A DNA stretch of 15,362 nucleotides from JAHFUI01 sp041485905 (GTDB taxonomy: Bacteria > Acidobacteriota > Vicinamibacteria > Vicinamibacterales > CAVVIG01), in assembly GCA_041485905.1 (NCBI GenBank), contig JBGPKK010000107.1, positions 1 to 15,362 of the forward strand. The letters run 5' to 3'. A program made the position numbers and the translations under genes. Within the stretch, counting starts at the first letter, position 1, and each line of letters opens with the position of its first letter. Under the pieces are notes generated by a model. That model did not search any database, had not been told where the DNA came from, and worked only from the letters and a program-made list of their open reading frames with translations. Below are positions 1-6,539 of the stretch, one piece after another.

Positions 1-249
1 GCCGCCACGCTCGGTCACGGTCCGGCGGTCCTGCTCAAATCGCATGGCGCTGTCGTCGTCGGATCGGACATCGTCGAGTGCTTCGCGCTGGCGGCGTACC
101 TCGAAGAGAACGCGTACCGCCAGTACATGGCGATGCAGATTGGCGACCCGTATGTGTTCAGCGAAGCCGAGCAGGAGGCTTTCCGGGAGAGGCTCTGGAC
201 GGCGAACTTGTTCAGGAAGACCTGGGATCACTATCACTCGAAGCTGTAA
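1..249 (+). CDS. Class II aldolase/adducin family protein, C-terminal part (5' end outside window)
   Basis: Frame 1 is open from the first base to TAA at 247-249 and gives the last 82 residues of a protein. The motif LLKSHGAVVVG near the start matches the conserved His-Gly segment of class II aldolase/adducin domains, where the His is one of the metal ligands of the fold. It is followed by the usual helix (EENAYRQYMA) and an aromatic tail ending WDHYHSKL. Family members are metal-dependent aldolases or decarboxylases acting on phosphorylated or free sugar-acid substrates; the substrate cannot be told from this piece. The N-terminal metal ligands lie outside the window. No partner gene follows closely: the next gene starts 224 bp downstream with its own ribosome binding site. 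The family call is fairly secure; the exact enzyme is open. Confidence 0.75.
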   Translation, partial: AATLGHGPAVLLKSHGAVVVGSDIVECFALAAYLEENAYRQYMAMQIGDPYVFSEAEQEAFRERLWTANLFRKTWDHYHSKL

Positions 250-473
250 TCGCGCCAGGCCGCTCGCCCTGCTGAGAGATTGCACACCCTCGCCGGCTCG
301 AGCCGCAACAGGAACATCCGGGATGGACCCCGGCTTGTGTTAACATCCTGAATCCTTCAAGCGTTTGCACGCCATCGCACAATACGTGGCCGTGGTCGAT
401 GGGGTCAGAAGTGCCAGCGGCCCGACAGGACGCTGTTCGATCTCCAAAAATAGACGAAAAGGGAGCGTGTTTC

Positions 474-860
474 ATGGCCAATATGAAGTCTCTTGTACTC
501 GCATCGGCTTGCGTGTTTCTGGTGGCCACGGCCACTGCCCAGGAGCGGCCTGCAAGCATCTCAGTTGGGGCTGATGCAGCAGCCACGCCTAATGTCAGCG
601 GCGGTTTTGGCAGCCGTGCTGGAGAGCCGCTGGTCGTCGGCGGTTGGAACTGGTACTTGCCGCTTGAAAGCTGGTCATATTTCAACGGATCCACTCAGCG
701 GCTCTGGGCGGAATTCCGGAACTCGACCGACACTATCGAGACCAACGCCAACAACGACCAGGCCCAGATGATCAATCACGCCACGAGCAACAACCACTGG
801 CTGGGGATCTACTGGACGAGCAGCAGCGCGTGGAGCTCATCCAGGCTCTGGTACTACTAG
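474..860 (+). CDS. Small secreted protein of unknown function (128 aa)
   Basis: I do not recognise this family. The ATG at 474 is preceded by GGGAG (461-465) with 8 nt spacing, which favours it over the in-frame ATG at 483 and the upstream alternative at 399. Residues 1-23 form a clear signal peptide (MANMK, then a hydrophobic core ending ATATAQ), so the mature product should be exported. The mature part is about 105 residues, rich in Trp, Ser and Asn, with no Cys after the signal peptide. It has a Gly/Ser-rich segment, then WNWYLPLESW and a C-terminus ending SSSRLWYY. The terminal aromatic residues suggest a small beta-rich extracellular or outer-surface protein, but that is inference. The gene looks monocistronic: it has its own ribosome binding site and a strong terminator-like hairpin begins 41 bp after the stop. 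Confidence 0.6.
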   Translation: MANMKSLVLASACVFLVATATAQERPASISVGADAAATPNVSGGFGSRAGEPLVVGGWNWYLPLESWSYFNGSTQRLWAEFRNSTDTIETNANNDQAQMINHATSNNHWLGIYWTSSSAWSSSRLWYY

Positions 861-901
861 TCTGACAGTGCAGATACTCACGACCCTCGGGTCCTGATTG
901 G

Positions 902-940
902 GGAGCGACACGGCATCGCCGGGTCGCTCCTCTCCTTTTT
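902..940 (+). terminator. Intrinsic (rho-independent) terminator-like hairpin
   Basis: GGAGCGAC (902-909) pairs perfectly with GTCGCTCC (923-930). Inside it a second helix CGGC (911-914)/GCCG (918-921) closes an ATC loop, with only an A-G mismatch between the two helices. The stem is followed by TCTCCTTTTT (931-940), a good U-tract on the plus strand. It would end transcription of the 474-860 gene. It stops 5 nt before the ATG of the next gene, so it could also act as an attenuator for the downstream pair. Confidence 0.75.
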
Positions 941-945
941 CATCG

Positions 946-1755
946 ATGCGTATTCTCGGTGCGGCACTTATCCCCATCTTTTGGGCGACGTGTATCCCCG
1001 TGCTGGCGCAAGGGCCCGCGAGCGCGCCGTCGAGGACGCCGCTCGCGCCCGCCGCCCCGAGCTCGGTCGGCCAGGTGACCCAGGGCCAGCTCGCCGTCGC
1101 GGTCGCGGCCAAGCTCGGCCTCGGGGACAAACTGACGGAGCAGCGCGCGATCGGTTTGCTGGCGGCACACGGTATCGTGCCGTCAACCGGATGGAACCGA
1201 GAGCGACCCGCCACCGATATCTTCCTCGTCGAAACCCAGAGAATGATCCTCCTCGTGCTCGCTGATGTGGCCCGGAACCTCGGCATCCCGGTTCCTTCCA
1301 CGCTGGGCCTCTTGATCCTCACGCCGGGGTACATGGGTGGTCAGACCTTCGCCGCAGTACGGCCCGGGAACGTCTCTGCGGCTCGAGCGGCTGCGGCAGC
1401 CGCCGAGGCGGACAAGCTGAGCGGAGGCGAGACGACACAGGCGTCGATCGAGACTCCGCATCCGTACCCGATCGGGGACGATCAGTTTCCAGTCGTCTGG
1501 TCGTATCGTCTGCGCGTTCCCGGCGCAAGTTTCATCAAGCTGCACTTCTCGAGGCTCGAACTTGCCGAGCGGGATTCCATCCGCGTCCTCGATCGGTACG
1601 GGCAAGAAGGCTGGAAACTTGTCGCCGGCAGCCCGCAGACAGACGTGTGGTCCAACGCGGTGGGCGGAGACACGGCCGTCATCGTGATTCACGCGGAACG
1701 CTCCGGTTGGGGCTTCAAGATTGACCGCTACAGTCACGGTACTTTGGCTCGGTAA
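946..1755 (+). CDS. Secreted protein with helical N-domain and CUB-like C-terminal domain, paralog 1 (269 aa)
   Basis: The ATG at 946 is chosen over an in-frame TTG at 898 because the latter would put a terminator hairpin inside the gene and hide the signal peptide. From 946 the protein starts MRILGAALIPIFW...PVLAQ, a typical signal peptide of about 22 residues. A Pro/Ala-rich linker follows. Residues about 44-115 form a helical region (TQGQLAVAVAAKLGLGD ... AIGLLAAHGIVP ... GW) that loosely recalls S-layer-homology repeats. Residues about 171-265 form a beta-rich domain (WSYRLRVPGA, IKLHFSRLEL, IRVLDRYGQ, GGDTAVIVIHA, GFKIDRY) resembling the CUB-like beta-sandwich attached to secreted trypsin-like proteases. 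No protease catalytic residues are present. It is probably an extracellular binding or adhesion protein. The next gene is its paralog, 5 bp away, so the two are likely co-translated. No convincing ribosome binding site precedes 946. Confidence 0.6.
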   Translation: MRILGAALIPIFWATCIPVLAQGPASAPSRTPLAPAAPSSVGQVTQGQLAVAVAAKLGLGDKLTEQRAIGLLAAHGIVPSTGWNRERPATDIFLVETQRMILLVLADVARNLGIPVPSTLGLLILTPGYMGGQTFAAVRPGNVSAARAAAAAAEADKLSGGETTQASIETPHPYPIGDDQFPVVWSYRLRVPGASFIKLHFSRLELAERDSIRVLDRYGQEGWKLVAGSPQTDVWSNAVGGDTAVIVIHAERSGWGFKIDRYSHGTLAR

Positions 1756-1760
1756 ATCCC

Positions 1761-2666
1761 ATGCGACTCACTTCAACTCGGGTCTGGGCACTCGGAGCTG
1801 CGGTGGCGGCCGTCGTCATTGTTGCCGCTCTTCTCATCCGTGCGCCGTCGCGACCGCCCGACGCACCCGGGCACGACCTCCAGGAGCAGGGAGCAGGTCC
1901 CTCCTCGAAGCCGTCCTCCTCGCAAGGTCGGCCCGAGGAGAAGACGAATTCGTCCTCGAGCGCACTTCCCACGCAGGGCCAGGTGGCCGTGATGCTTGCC
2001 TCCCGGATCGGACTCGGCGACAACCTGACGGAGGATCGTGCCATCGGCCTGCTTGCCTCGAGGGGCATCGTTCCGGAAGCCGGCTGGACGAAGAGCGGCC
2101 CCGCCACGGAGACGACCATCCTCCAGCTTCAGAAAACCGTTCATGTGCTGCTGACGCAGATGGCGAACGATCTCAACATCCGGGTGCCGGCGACACTGAA
2201 CCTTTTCATCTTCGATCGCGGACAGATGGGCGGCCAGGTGTTCCACGTTGGCCCCAAGGACATGGCCACGCTGCGGGCAAGCGGGGGAGTCGTCCGGCCC
2301 GAAGCGCTGAAAGCCGCCCAGACGGCACGGGTCTCGATCGAGGCGCCAAACCCATACCCTATCGGTGACGACCAGCTGCCCTCGGTCTGGAGCTATCGGC
2401 TCCGACGCCCTGGCGCCAACTTCATCAGAGTGCACTTCGAGAAGCTCGATCTCGCAGCTCCCAACCACCTGCGCATCCTTGACCGATACGGTCAGGAGGG
2501 CTGGCGGTACGTCGGAGGCAGACCGGAGAGCGGGGGCATTTGGGCGGACGCCGTCGACGGCGACACAGCCATCATCGTCATGCACGCTGGTGCCGTCGCG
2601 TCTGGGGCTGGATTGAAGATCGACAGCTACAGCTACGGCGCGCCAACACCAATTTTCACGAAGTAG
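1761..2666 (+). CDS. Membrane-anchored or exported CUB-like protein, paralog 2 (301 aa)
   Basis: It begins 5 bp after the stop of the preceding gene without a clear Shine-Dalgarno, which suggests translational coupling. Residues 8-26 are a strongly hydrophobic segment (LGAAVAAVVIVAALLI) after a basic N-terminus: a signal anchor or an uncleaved signal peptide. A low-complexity Ser/Pro/Lys/Gln linker (27-69) follows. Residues 71-140 repeat the helical domain of the upstream gene (TQGQVAVMLASRIGLGD, AIGLLASRGIVP). Residues 197-293 repeat the CUB-like beta domain (YPIGDDQLPSVWSYRLR, LRILDRYGQEGW, DGDTAIIVMHA). The two genes are clearly a tandem duplication, with strong conservation in the C-terminal domain, while the N-terminal targeting segments differ (cleavable signal versus anchor plus linker). 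Function is unknown; a paired cell-surface or periplasmic binding role is an inference. Confidence 0.6.
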   Translation: MRLTSTRVWALGAAVAAVVIVAALLIRAPSRPPDAPGHDLQEQGAGPSSKPSSSQGRPEEKTNSSSSALPTQGQVAVMLASRIGLGDNLTEDRAIGLLASRGIVPEAGWTKSGPATETTILQLQKTVHVLLTQMANDLNIRVPATLNLFIFDRGQMGGQVFHVGPKDMATLRASGGVVRPEALKAAQTARVSIEAPNPYPIGDDQLPSVWSYRLRRPGANFIRVHFEKLDLAAPNHLRILDRYGQEGWRYVGGRPESGGIWADAVDGDTAIIVMHAGAVASGAGLKIDSYSYGAPTPIFTK

Positions 2667-2726
2667 TGAGTTCGGAAGTGCGGGCGGCTACGCCGCCGTA
2701 CCACCTCTCTGGCGCCGCTCAAGACT

Positions 2727-2858
2727 TGTAGCCGATTCCGAGGTCTGCCCCAGAGCGATGCGGCTGAAATTCTCGAATGCGCGCGCCTCTGCTTCGATGC
2801 GGTCACGCGGATCGTCGCCTGGGATCACTACCGGTCGACACTCGAGACCAAAGACTAA
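2727..2858 (+). pseudogene. Possible 3' gene remnant with an aldolase-like tail
   Basis: In the frame ending with TAA at 2856-2858 the translation reads like protein: SDAAEILECARLCFDAVTR, then IVAWDHYRSTLETKD. It has no start codon in good context and the frame is closed by TGA at 2667. The tail WDHYRSTL resembles WDHYHSKL, the end of the truncated class II aldolase gene at 1-249, so this may be the eroded end of a second copy. Support is only the short motif and plausible composition. It could be chance open frame in GC-rich DNA. Otherwise 2667-2945 shows only a 6-bp GGCGGC/GCCGCC hairpin (2683-2697, no T-run) and a candidate -10 box. Confidence 0.25.
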
Positions 2859-2875
2859 CCAAAAATCAGGTCGCT

Positions 2876-2881
2876 TATAAT
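2876..2881 (+). promoter_or_regulatory. Candidate -10 element upstream of the DUF6152 gene
   Basis: A perfect TATAAT lies at 2876-2881, 64 bp before the ATG at 2946 and within an AT-richer patch. The matching -35 position (2853-2858, GACTAA) is poor, so this is a candidate only. Confidence 0.35.
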
Positions 2882-2945
2882 CTGGGCTGTGCGGACGAGT
2901 GGGGCGGCAGACGGTCGCCTGAAGGTGAGGCCAGTGGAGGTTTCG

Positions 2946-3350
2946 ATGAAGATTCCGAGCGTTCTTCGCGCGGTTGCGATGACCTGTGGTTCCTTACTGT
3001 TGACGGCGCCGTTGTTGGCGCATCACTCCTTCGCGGCTGAATGGGACAACAAGAACTGTCGAGACTTCACCGGCATGCTCACGAAACTCGACTGGCAGAA
3101 TCCTCACCCCTACTTCTACATGGACATCAAGGATGCCGCGGGGAGAGTGGAAACCTGGTCGTTTCAGGCGTATTCCCCCGTCACGTTGAGGAGAAACGGA
3201 ACCGTTCGGCAGGTGTTTCTCGACAACATCGGCAAAGAAGTGCGGGTGAGGGGATGTCTCGCAAGAAATCGTCAGTTGAACGCGGCCGCAGCCGGAACGC
3301 TCAAGTTCTCGGACGGCGTGTTGCGTCAGGTCGGCCAGTTGCAGGATTAG
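2946..3350 (+). CDS. DUF6152 family secreted protein (134 aa)
   Basis: The start is the ATG at 2946, with GGAGG (2936-2940) 5 nt upstream; a longer frame from 2889 adds 19 non-conserved residues before the ribosome binding site. Residues 1-24 form a signal peptide ending ...LLTAPLLA, followed directly by HHSFAAEWD, the His-His-Ser-Phe-Ala segment I associate with DUF6152. The mature part carries the family's other hallmarks: G-x-L-x-K-x-x-W-x-N-P-H-P (GMLTKLDWQNPHPYFYMDI), a beta strand with WSFQAYSP, and a terminal strand region (GKEVRVRGCLARN). Length is normal for the family. The function is unknown; the protein is expected in the periplasm. The stop is 2 bp from the next ATG, so it forms a tight two-gene unit with the secreted protein at 3353-4183, a pairing that suggests a shared pathway. 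Confidence 0.8.
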   Translation: MKIPSVLRAVAMTCGSLLLTAPLLAHHSFAAEWDNKNCRDFTGMLTKLDWQNPHPYFYMDIKDAAGRVETWSFQAYSPVTLRRNGTVRQVFLDNIGKEVRVRGCLARNRQLNAAAAGTLKFSDGVLRQVGQLQD

Positions 3351-3352
3351 TC

Positions 3353-4183
3353 ATGACACGTCACCTTCGCTACGGTGTCGCACGCCTGGCAGTGGCAACG
3401 TGCCTGTGCGCGCTCTCCCTGACCGCCGGCGCTCAGGATAAGGAGTACACGATCAAGGTCATGCCGCCAGGCGGCCCAGCGCCTCGGCTGGCCGACGGCC
3501 ATCCCGATTTGTCCGGGCATTGGTTCCCGAACGGTGCCGGGCAGGGTGTCAGCGGCCGCTTCGGCGTCGACCCGGCGGCGCTCGGGACGTTCGATCCGAA
3601 GCTCACGCCCGAGGAACGACCGGCGTTCCAGCCCTGGGCGTCAGAGAAAATCAAGTCCATGACGCCGACGGAGCTCGAGCTATCGAAGTCGTCCGTCAAC
3701 TGCATGCCGCGCGGAGTTCCGGCCATCTGGCTCCAGAATCCCTACACTACCTTGATGGTTCACAAGCCGGGCCTCTTGGTACAGCTGTACGAAGTCCTCA
3801 ATAACTGGCGGGTCATCCACCTGGACGGACGCCCGCTCCCGAAGAATCCTGAGCCCTTTTTTCACGGCAACAGTACTGCCCGATGGGAGGGCGACACTCT
3901 GGTGGTCGAATCGATCGGGTTCGACGACAGAACCTACGTCATGCCCAACGGGTGGTTTCACAGCGACCAATTACGTGTGACCGAGCGCTACAGCCGCCCT
4001 TCCATGAACTACCTCATCGTCGAGATCACCGTCGACGATCCGAAGGTCCTCGCGAAACCGTGGAAATCCGCCCCCCACCGATGGACGTTGGGCGATGGCG
4101 AAGTCTACGAGTTCTATTGCACGAACAACAAGGAACTGGGGGAGCTCGAAAAGCTGAGAACGCTGGAGCTGCAGGGAAAGTAA
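3353..4183 (+). CDS. Secreted protein of unknown function, partner of DUF6152 (276 aa)
   Basis: The ATG at 3353 follows the DUF6152 stop by 2 bp, implying translational coupling. Residues 1-28 are a signal peptide (hydrophobic ARLAVATCLCALSLTAGAQ, cleavage likely after AQ). The mature protein starts with a Pro/Gly-rich segment and PDLSGHWFPN, a short motif common at the start of mature regions in this group of acidobacterial secreted proteins. It then has NCMPRGVPAIW, a beta-rich core (FFHGNSTARWEGDTLVVESIGFDDRTYV) and RVTERYSRP, with VDDPKVLAKPW near the end. I recognise this as a family often found next to DUF6152 genes but know no biochemical function. No catalytic motif is visible. Two Cys (in NCMPRG and EFYCTNN) could form a disulfide in the periplasm. 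Confidence 0.7.
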   Translation: MTRHLRYGVARLAVATCLCALSLTAGAQDKEYTIKVMPPGGPAPRLADGHPDLSGHWFPNGAGQGVSGRFGVDPAALGTFDPKLTPEERPAFQPWASEKIKSMTPTELELSKSSVNCMPRGVPAIWLQNPYTTLMVHKPGLLVQLYEVLNNWRVIHLDGRPLPKNPEPFFHGNSTARWEGDTLVVESIGFDDRTYVMPNGWFHSDQLRVTERYSRPSMNYLIVEITVDDPKVLAKPWKSAPHRWTLGDGEVYEFYCTNNKELGELEKLRTLELQGK

Positions 4184-4204
4184 AGCCGTTACGAATTCCT
4201 AACT

Positions 4205-4222
4205 AATTCCTAATTCTTAATT
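4205..4222 (+). repeat. AT-rich intergenic repeat, copy 1
   Basis: AATTCCTAATTCTTAATT at 4205-4222 is identical to 6526-6543, also intergenic. It follows the stop of the 3353-4183 gene within an AT-rich block (about 4192-4232) made of variants of TAATTCC, in sharp contrast with the GC-rich surroundings. The remainder of 4184-4341 holds a TGACGTCA palindrome (4284-4291) and the ribosome binding site of the next gene. Confidence 0.6.
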
Positions 4223-4341
4223 CCCAATTTCCGAACCCGACGCCTCCACGGGGTCTTTCCGGATACTTACGTTCAAGAATGTATGACGTCAGCGCGATCA
4301 TGAATAAAATGACGTTCGCTCGCTGAGGGAGGATATCGCCT

Positions 4342-5157
4342 ATGGCTATGGAGCTCGGACTCAAGGGACGCTGTGCCGCGATCACCGGCGGAAGCAAAGG
4401 CATCGGTAAGGCGATCGCCAGAGCCCTGGCGGCGCAAGGTGCGAACATCATCGTAATGGCGCGCGGGAAGGAGCAACTCGAAAACACCGCCGATGAGATC
4501 AGACGCGAAAGCGGCGTGCGAGTGCTGGCGTTGCCGGCCGACATCACCAAGGCCGAGTCCGTTCAGGCCGCCGCGGCGGCTGCGAAGAGCCAGTTCGACA
4601 CGATTCACATCGTCGTTAACAACGCGGGTGGACCGATTCGCCGGATGGATCGCCAGATCACCTGGCCCGACGCGGACTGGGTGGACGATATCAACCTCAA
4701 AGCGATCGGGATGCTGCGCGTGATTCAGGCGTTTCTTCCGCATATGCCGCGCGACGGCAGCGGCCGAATCATCAATGTCAGCGGCGTCGCCGCAACCGTC
4801 GTGTGGGCGCCGGCGCTCACGCACGGTCTTAACAACGCGGCCATGAACCAGGCGACGAGCTATCTCGCGCAGGATCTCGCCGGCGAACAGATCACCGTCA
4901 ACGCGGTCGTGCCGGGAATGGTGGGCACCGAAGCCCGAGAAGTCTGGGCGGAGAACATGGCCAAGCACCAGAACACGACCAAGGCCGAGTTCCTCGCCGG
5001 ATTCTGCAAGAGGATGGGCATCCTCACGGGGCGCTGGGTCACCATGGAAGAGGTCAGCGACACGGTACTCTTTCTCGCGTCGGATCGAGCGCGCAACATC
5101 ACCGGTTCGAAGCTCGTGATCGACGGCGGGTTGAGTGTGAATCCGCGGCCCGCGTGA
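4342..5157 (+). CDS. SDR-fold protein lacking the canonical Ser-Tyr-Lys catalytic residues (271 aa)
   Basis: The start at 4342 has AGGGAGGA (4326-4333) upstream with 8 nt spacing. The protein is a full-length classical short-chain dehydrogenase/reductase: cofactor motif TGGSKGIG at 15-22, NNAG at 93-96, structural Asn118, and a C-terminal end with ITGSKLVIDGG. NAD(P)H binding in the cytoplasm is therefore expected. The active site is odd. Aligning IINVSGVAAT and THGLNNAAM with the usual N-x-x-S ... Y-x-x-x-K places Gly148 (Ser147 adjacent) at the Ser, His161 at the Tyr and Asn165 at the Lys. All other SDR landmarks are intact, so this is unlikely to be a decayed gene. It may be a divergent SDR using His, or a binding rather than redox protein. 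It stands alone, with no co-directional gene close by. Confidence 0.85.
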   Translation: MAMELGLKGRCAAITGGSKGIGKAIARALAAQGANIIVMARGKEQLENTADEIRRESGVRVLALPADITKAESVQAAAAAAKSQFDTIHIVVNNAGGPIRRMDRQITWPDADWVDDINLKAIGMLRVIQAFLPHMPRDGSGRIINVSGVAATVVWAPALTHGLNNAAMNQATSYLAQDLAGEQITVNAVVPGMVGTEAREVWAENMAKHQNTTKAEFLAGFCKRMGILTGRWVTMEEVSDTVLFLASDRARNITGSKLVIDGGLSVNPRPA

Positions 5158-5341
5158 AACAACTATCGGCGGCTGAGCTCTCGATACGCGGTCTCGAGAC
5201 TGTGATAGCCGAGCACTTGCAGCGTCCCCCGCTGCCAGCGGTTCCGTGGCGGGCGAGCATGTGCAGCGACTCAGGGGCGCCTCGGTCCAGCAGGTTGGCT
5301 CGGGCTGGCAGACGATGCGGAAGCGCTGGCCGCGCCCCCGG

Positions 5342-5542
5342 GGTGGCTCGATGTGCGGGGCGGTCCGTTTACTGACAGCCGCTGCAAGACACGGTCGCGC
5401 CCTGCTCGCTGCAGCTCCCATCAGGCAGATCTTCGAGATCGCGGGATTCACGACGATTTTCAAGATCTACGCAGATAGAAGCGAGGCGATCGCCGCACTG
5501 GAAGGACGCGCCCCGGCTGGTCGGGAGTCCTCAGGCCGGTGA
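5342..5542 (+). pseudogene. STAS-domain (anti-sigma factor antagonist-like) C-terminal remnant
   Basis: The frame ending at 5542 encodes GGSMCGAVRLLTAAARHG followed by APIRQIFEIAGFTTIFKIY and ADRSEAIAALEG. This matches the last half of a STAS domain, which normally reads about S-G-L-x-x-L ... V-R-x-x-F-E-x-x-G-L-x-x-x-F-x-I-x-x-x-x-x-E-A-L-x-x-L. The N-terminal half, including the phosphorylatable Ser region, cannot be found in any frame between 5158 and 5341, so the copy appears truncated. Intact members act as anti-anti-sigma factors or in stressosome-like regulation. The end overlaps the convergent receiver-PilZ gene by 12 bp. 5158-5341 otherwise shows no supported feature. Confidence 0.45.
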
Positions 5543-6202
5543 GCCGAAGGAATCGACGAAGTCCCGCCAATCGGACCTCGCGGCCTCGTCGATCTCCGCT
5601 CCGCACCAGATCTGATCGCCGGCCGAGCGCGCTGTCCACGCACAGTGTGCTTTTATCGTGGTCCCGGCCGGGGGCAGCGTGATCTCGAAAAGGGGCGGGA
5701 TGTCCCGTTGGTCGTTGAACGCCAGCCTGACCCCTCCGTAACTCATATCGACGATCCGAGCCGGCGCGTTCACCGCATTGACCAGCACCGTGCCTGGCAC
5801 TAGTTTACGAGACCATCGTCGGACAACGGGTTGTGTGCGCCGGTGTTGGTCGATCGCGGATTGGACGTGCTGCAGGAACTCGGGATTGGTCAACGGCGCG
5901 GGCACGAACTCTGCGCCATGACGCTTCGCTTCCGTCTCGGAGACCGGGTCGGGCCACGCGCTGGTGACGATGACCGGCATGCCCGGTCGCTCCATGCGGC
6001 TCCGAATCGCGAGGTGCAATCCGTTGAAGGCCTCGAGCCGCAGATCGGTCACGAGAAGATCCGGCGTGACGGAAGCCAGCAGTTTTTGGGCGTCAGCGAA
6101 CGACGACACTGACGCAACGAGATGGCCCGCCTCGGACAGCATCGCGTCGGTGATCCGAAGAATTCGACGGTCGGCGTTGACCAGAACAATAAAGGCAGGC
6201 AT
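5531..6202 (-). CDS. Response-regulator receiver domain fused to a PilZ domain (223 aa)
   Basis: The start ATG at 6202 gives MPAFIVLVNADRR, the normal beginning of a receiver domain; an upstream start at 6235 adds 11 residues of no use. Residues 4-120 form the receiver: phospho-acceptor Asp53 (LLVTDLRL), Thr80/Ser81 (VIVTSAW), but Ala102 where the invariant Lys of F-x-x-K-P should be, and Asn9/Ala10/Asp11 at the usual acidic pair. Residues about 125-218 form a PilZ domain with the basic segment RRWSRK (128-133) and DMSYGG (152-157), matching R-x-x-x-R and D/N-x-S-x-x-G used for cyclic di-GMP binding. The expected role is a cytoplasmic output protein joining a two-component signal to c-di-GMP, for example in motility or polysaccharide control. 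The missing Lys suggests weak or unconventional phosphorylation signalling. No histidine kinase is nearby. Confidence 0.85.
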   Translation of the reverse strand: MPAFIVLVNADRRILRITDAMLSEAGHLVASVSSFADAQKLLASVTPDLLVTDLRLEAFNGLHLAIRSRMERPGMPVIVTSAWPDPVSETEAKRHGAEFVPAPLTNPEFLQHVQSAIDQHRRTQPVVRRWSRKLVPGTVLVNAVNAPARIVDMSYGGVRLAFNDQRDIPPLFEITLPPAGTTIKAHCAWTARSAGDQIWCGAEIDEAARSDWRDFVDSFGSPA

Positions 6203-6489
6203 GGAACCGCCGTTCGCGGGTACGCGCCGTATCAAGACAGCAAGAACAGGTCCGTCGTTCTCGGGAGGCAGCAGGAAGTCCCGGAAGGGCTATTACAGGG
6301 CGATTGTCAAAATTTCGCAGTACGGCAATACCGGGTGTGTTATTTCGCTTTTGCAGGCACAATTACAATTCGCGATCACACAGCAGGACACGTTGTGTCA
6401 CCCTGCGCAAGCCCTTCAGGCTGATGAGCTACGCATTTCCTTGAATTGATCCCGAACCCACCCCCGACAAACTGAATCCCATCGAAGTC
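6203..6489. other. Intergenic region between the receiver-PilZ gene and the FadR-like gene
   Basis: No supported gene here on either strand. It contains the 5' flank of the minus-strand receiver-PilZ gene and is AT-richer than its surroundings around 6300-6375. A TTGACA hexamer is present on the minus strand (6310-6305), but no -10 box sits at the right distance. Confidence 0.5.
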
Positions 6490-6539
6490 AAGAATTAGGA
6501 ATTCAGAATTGCGAATGGCATGGCGAATTCCTAATTCTT
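6490..6539. repeat. Perfect 15-bp AT-rich inverted repeat carrying intergenic repeat copy 2
   Basis: AAGAATTAGGAATTC (6490-6504) and GAATTCCTAATTCTT (6525-6539) are exact reverse complements separated by 20 nt. The right arm extends into an 18-bp sequence (6526-6543) identical to 4205-4222. The arm overlaps the stop codon of the minus-strand regulator gene (6538-6540), so on that strand a long hairpin directly follows the stop and could stabilise or end the transcript. Such a repeat could be a REP-like or palindromic mobile element. Confidence 0.6.

Noticed and set aside
4273..5463. 396-codon minus-strand ORF opposite the SDR gene
   Set aside because: The plus strand carries unmistakable SDR motifs and a ribosome binding site; the antisense translation is Arg/His-rich with no recognisable domain.
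6282..6310. Sigma-70 promoter on the minus strand (TTGACA at 6310-6305)
   Set aside because: No acceptable -10 box 16-18 nt downstream; the nearest TGTAAT is only about 7 nt away.
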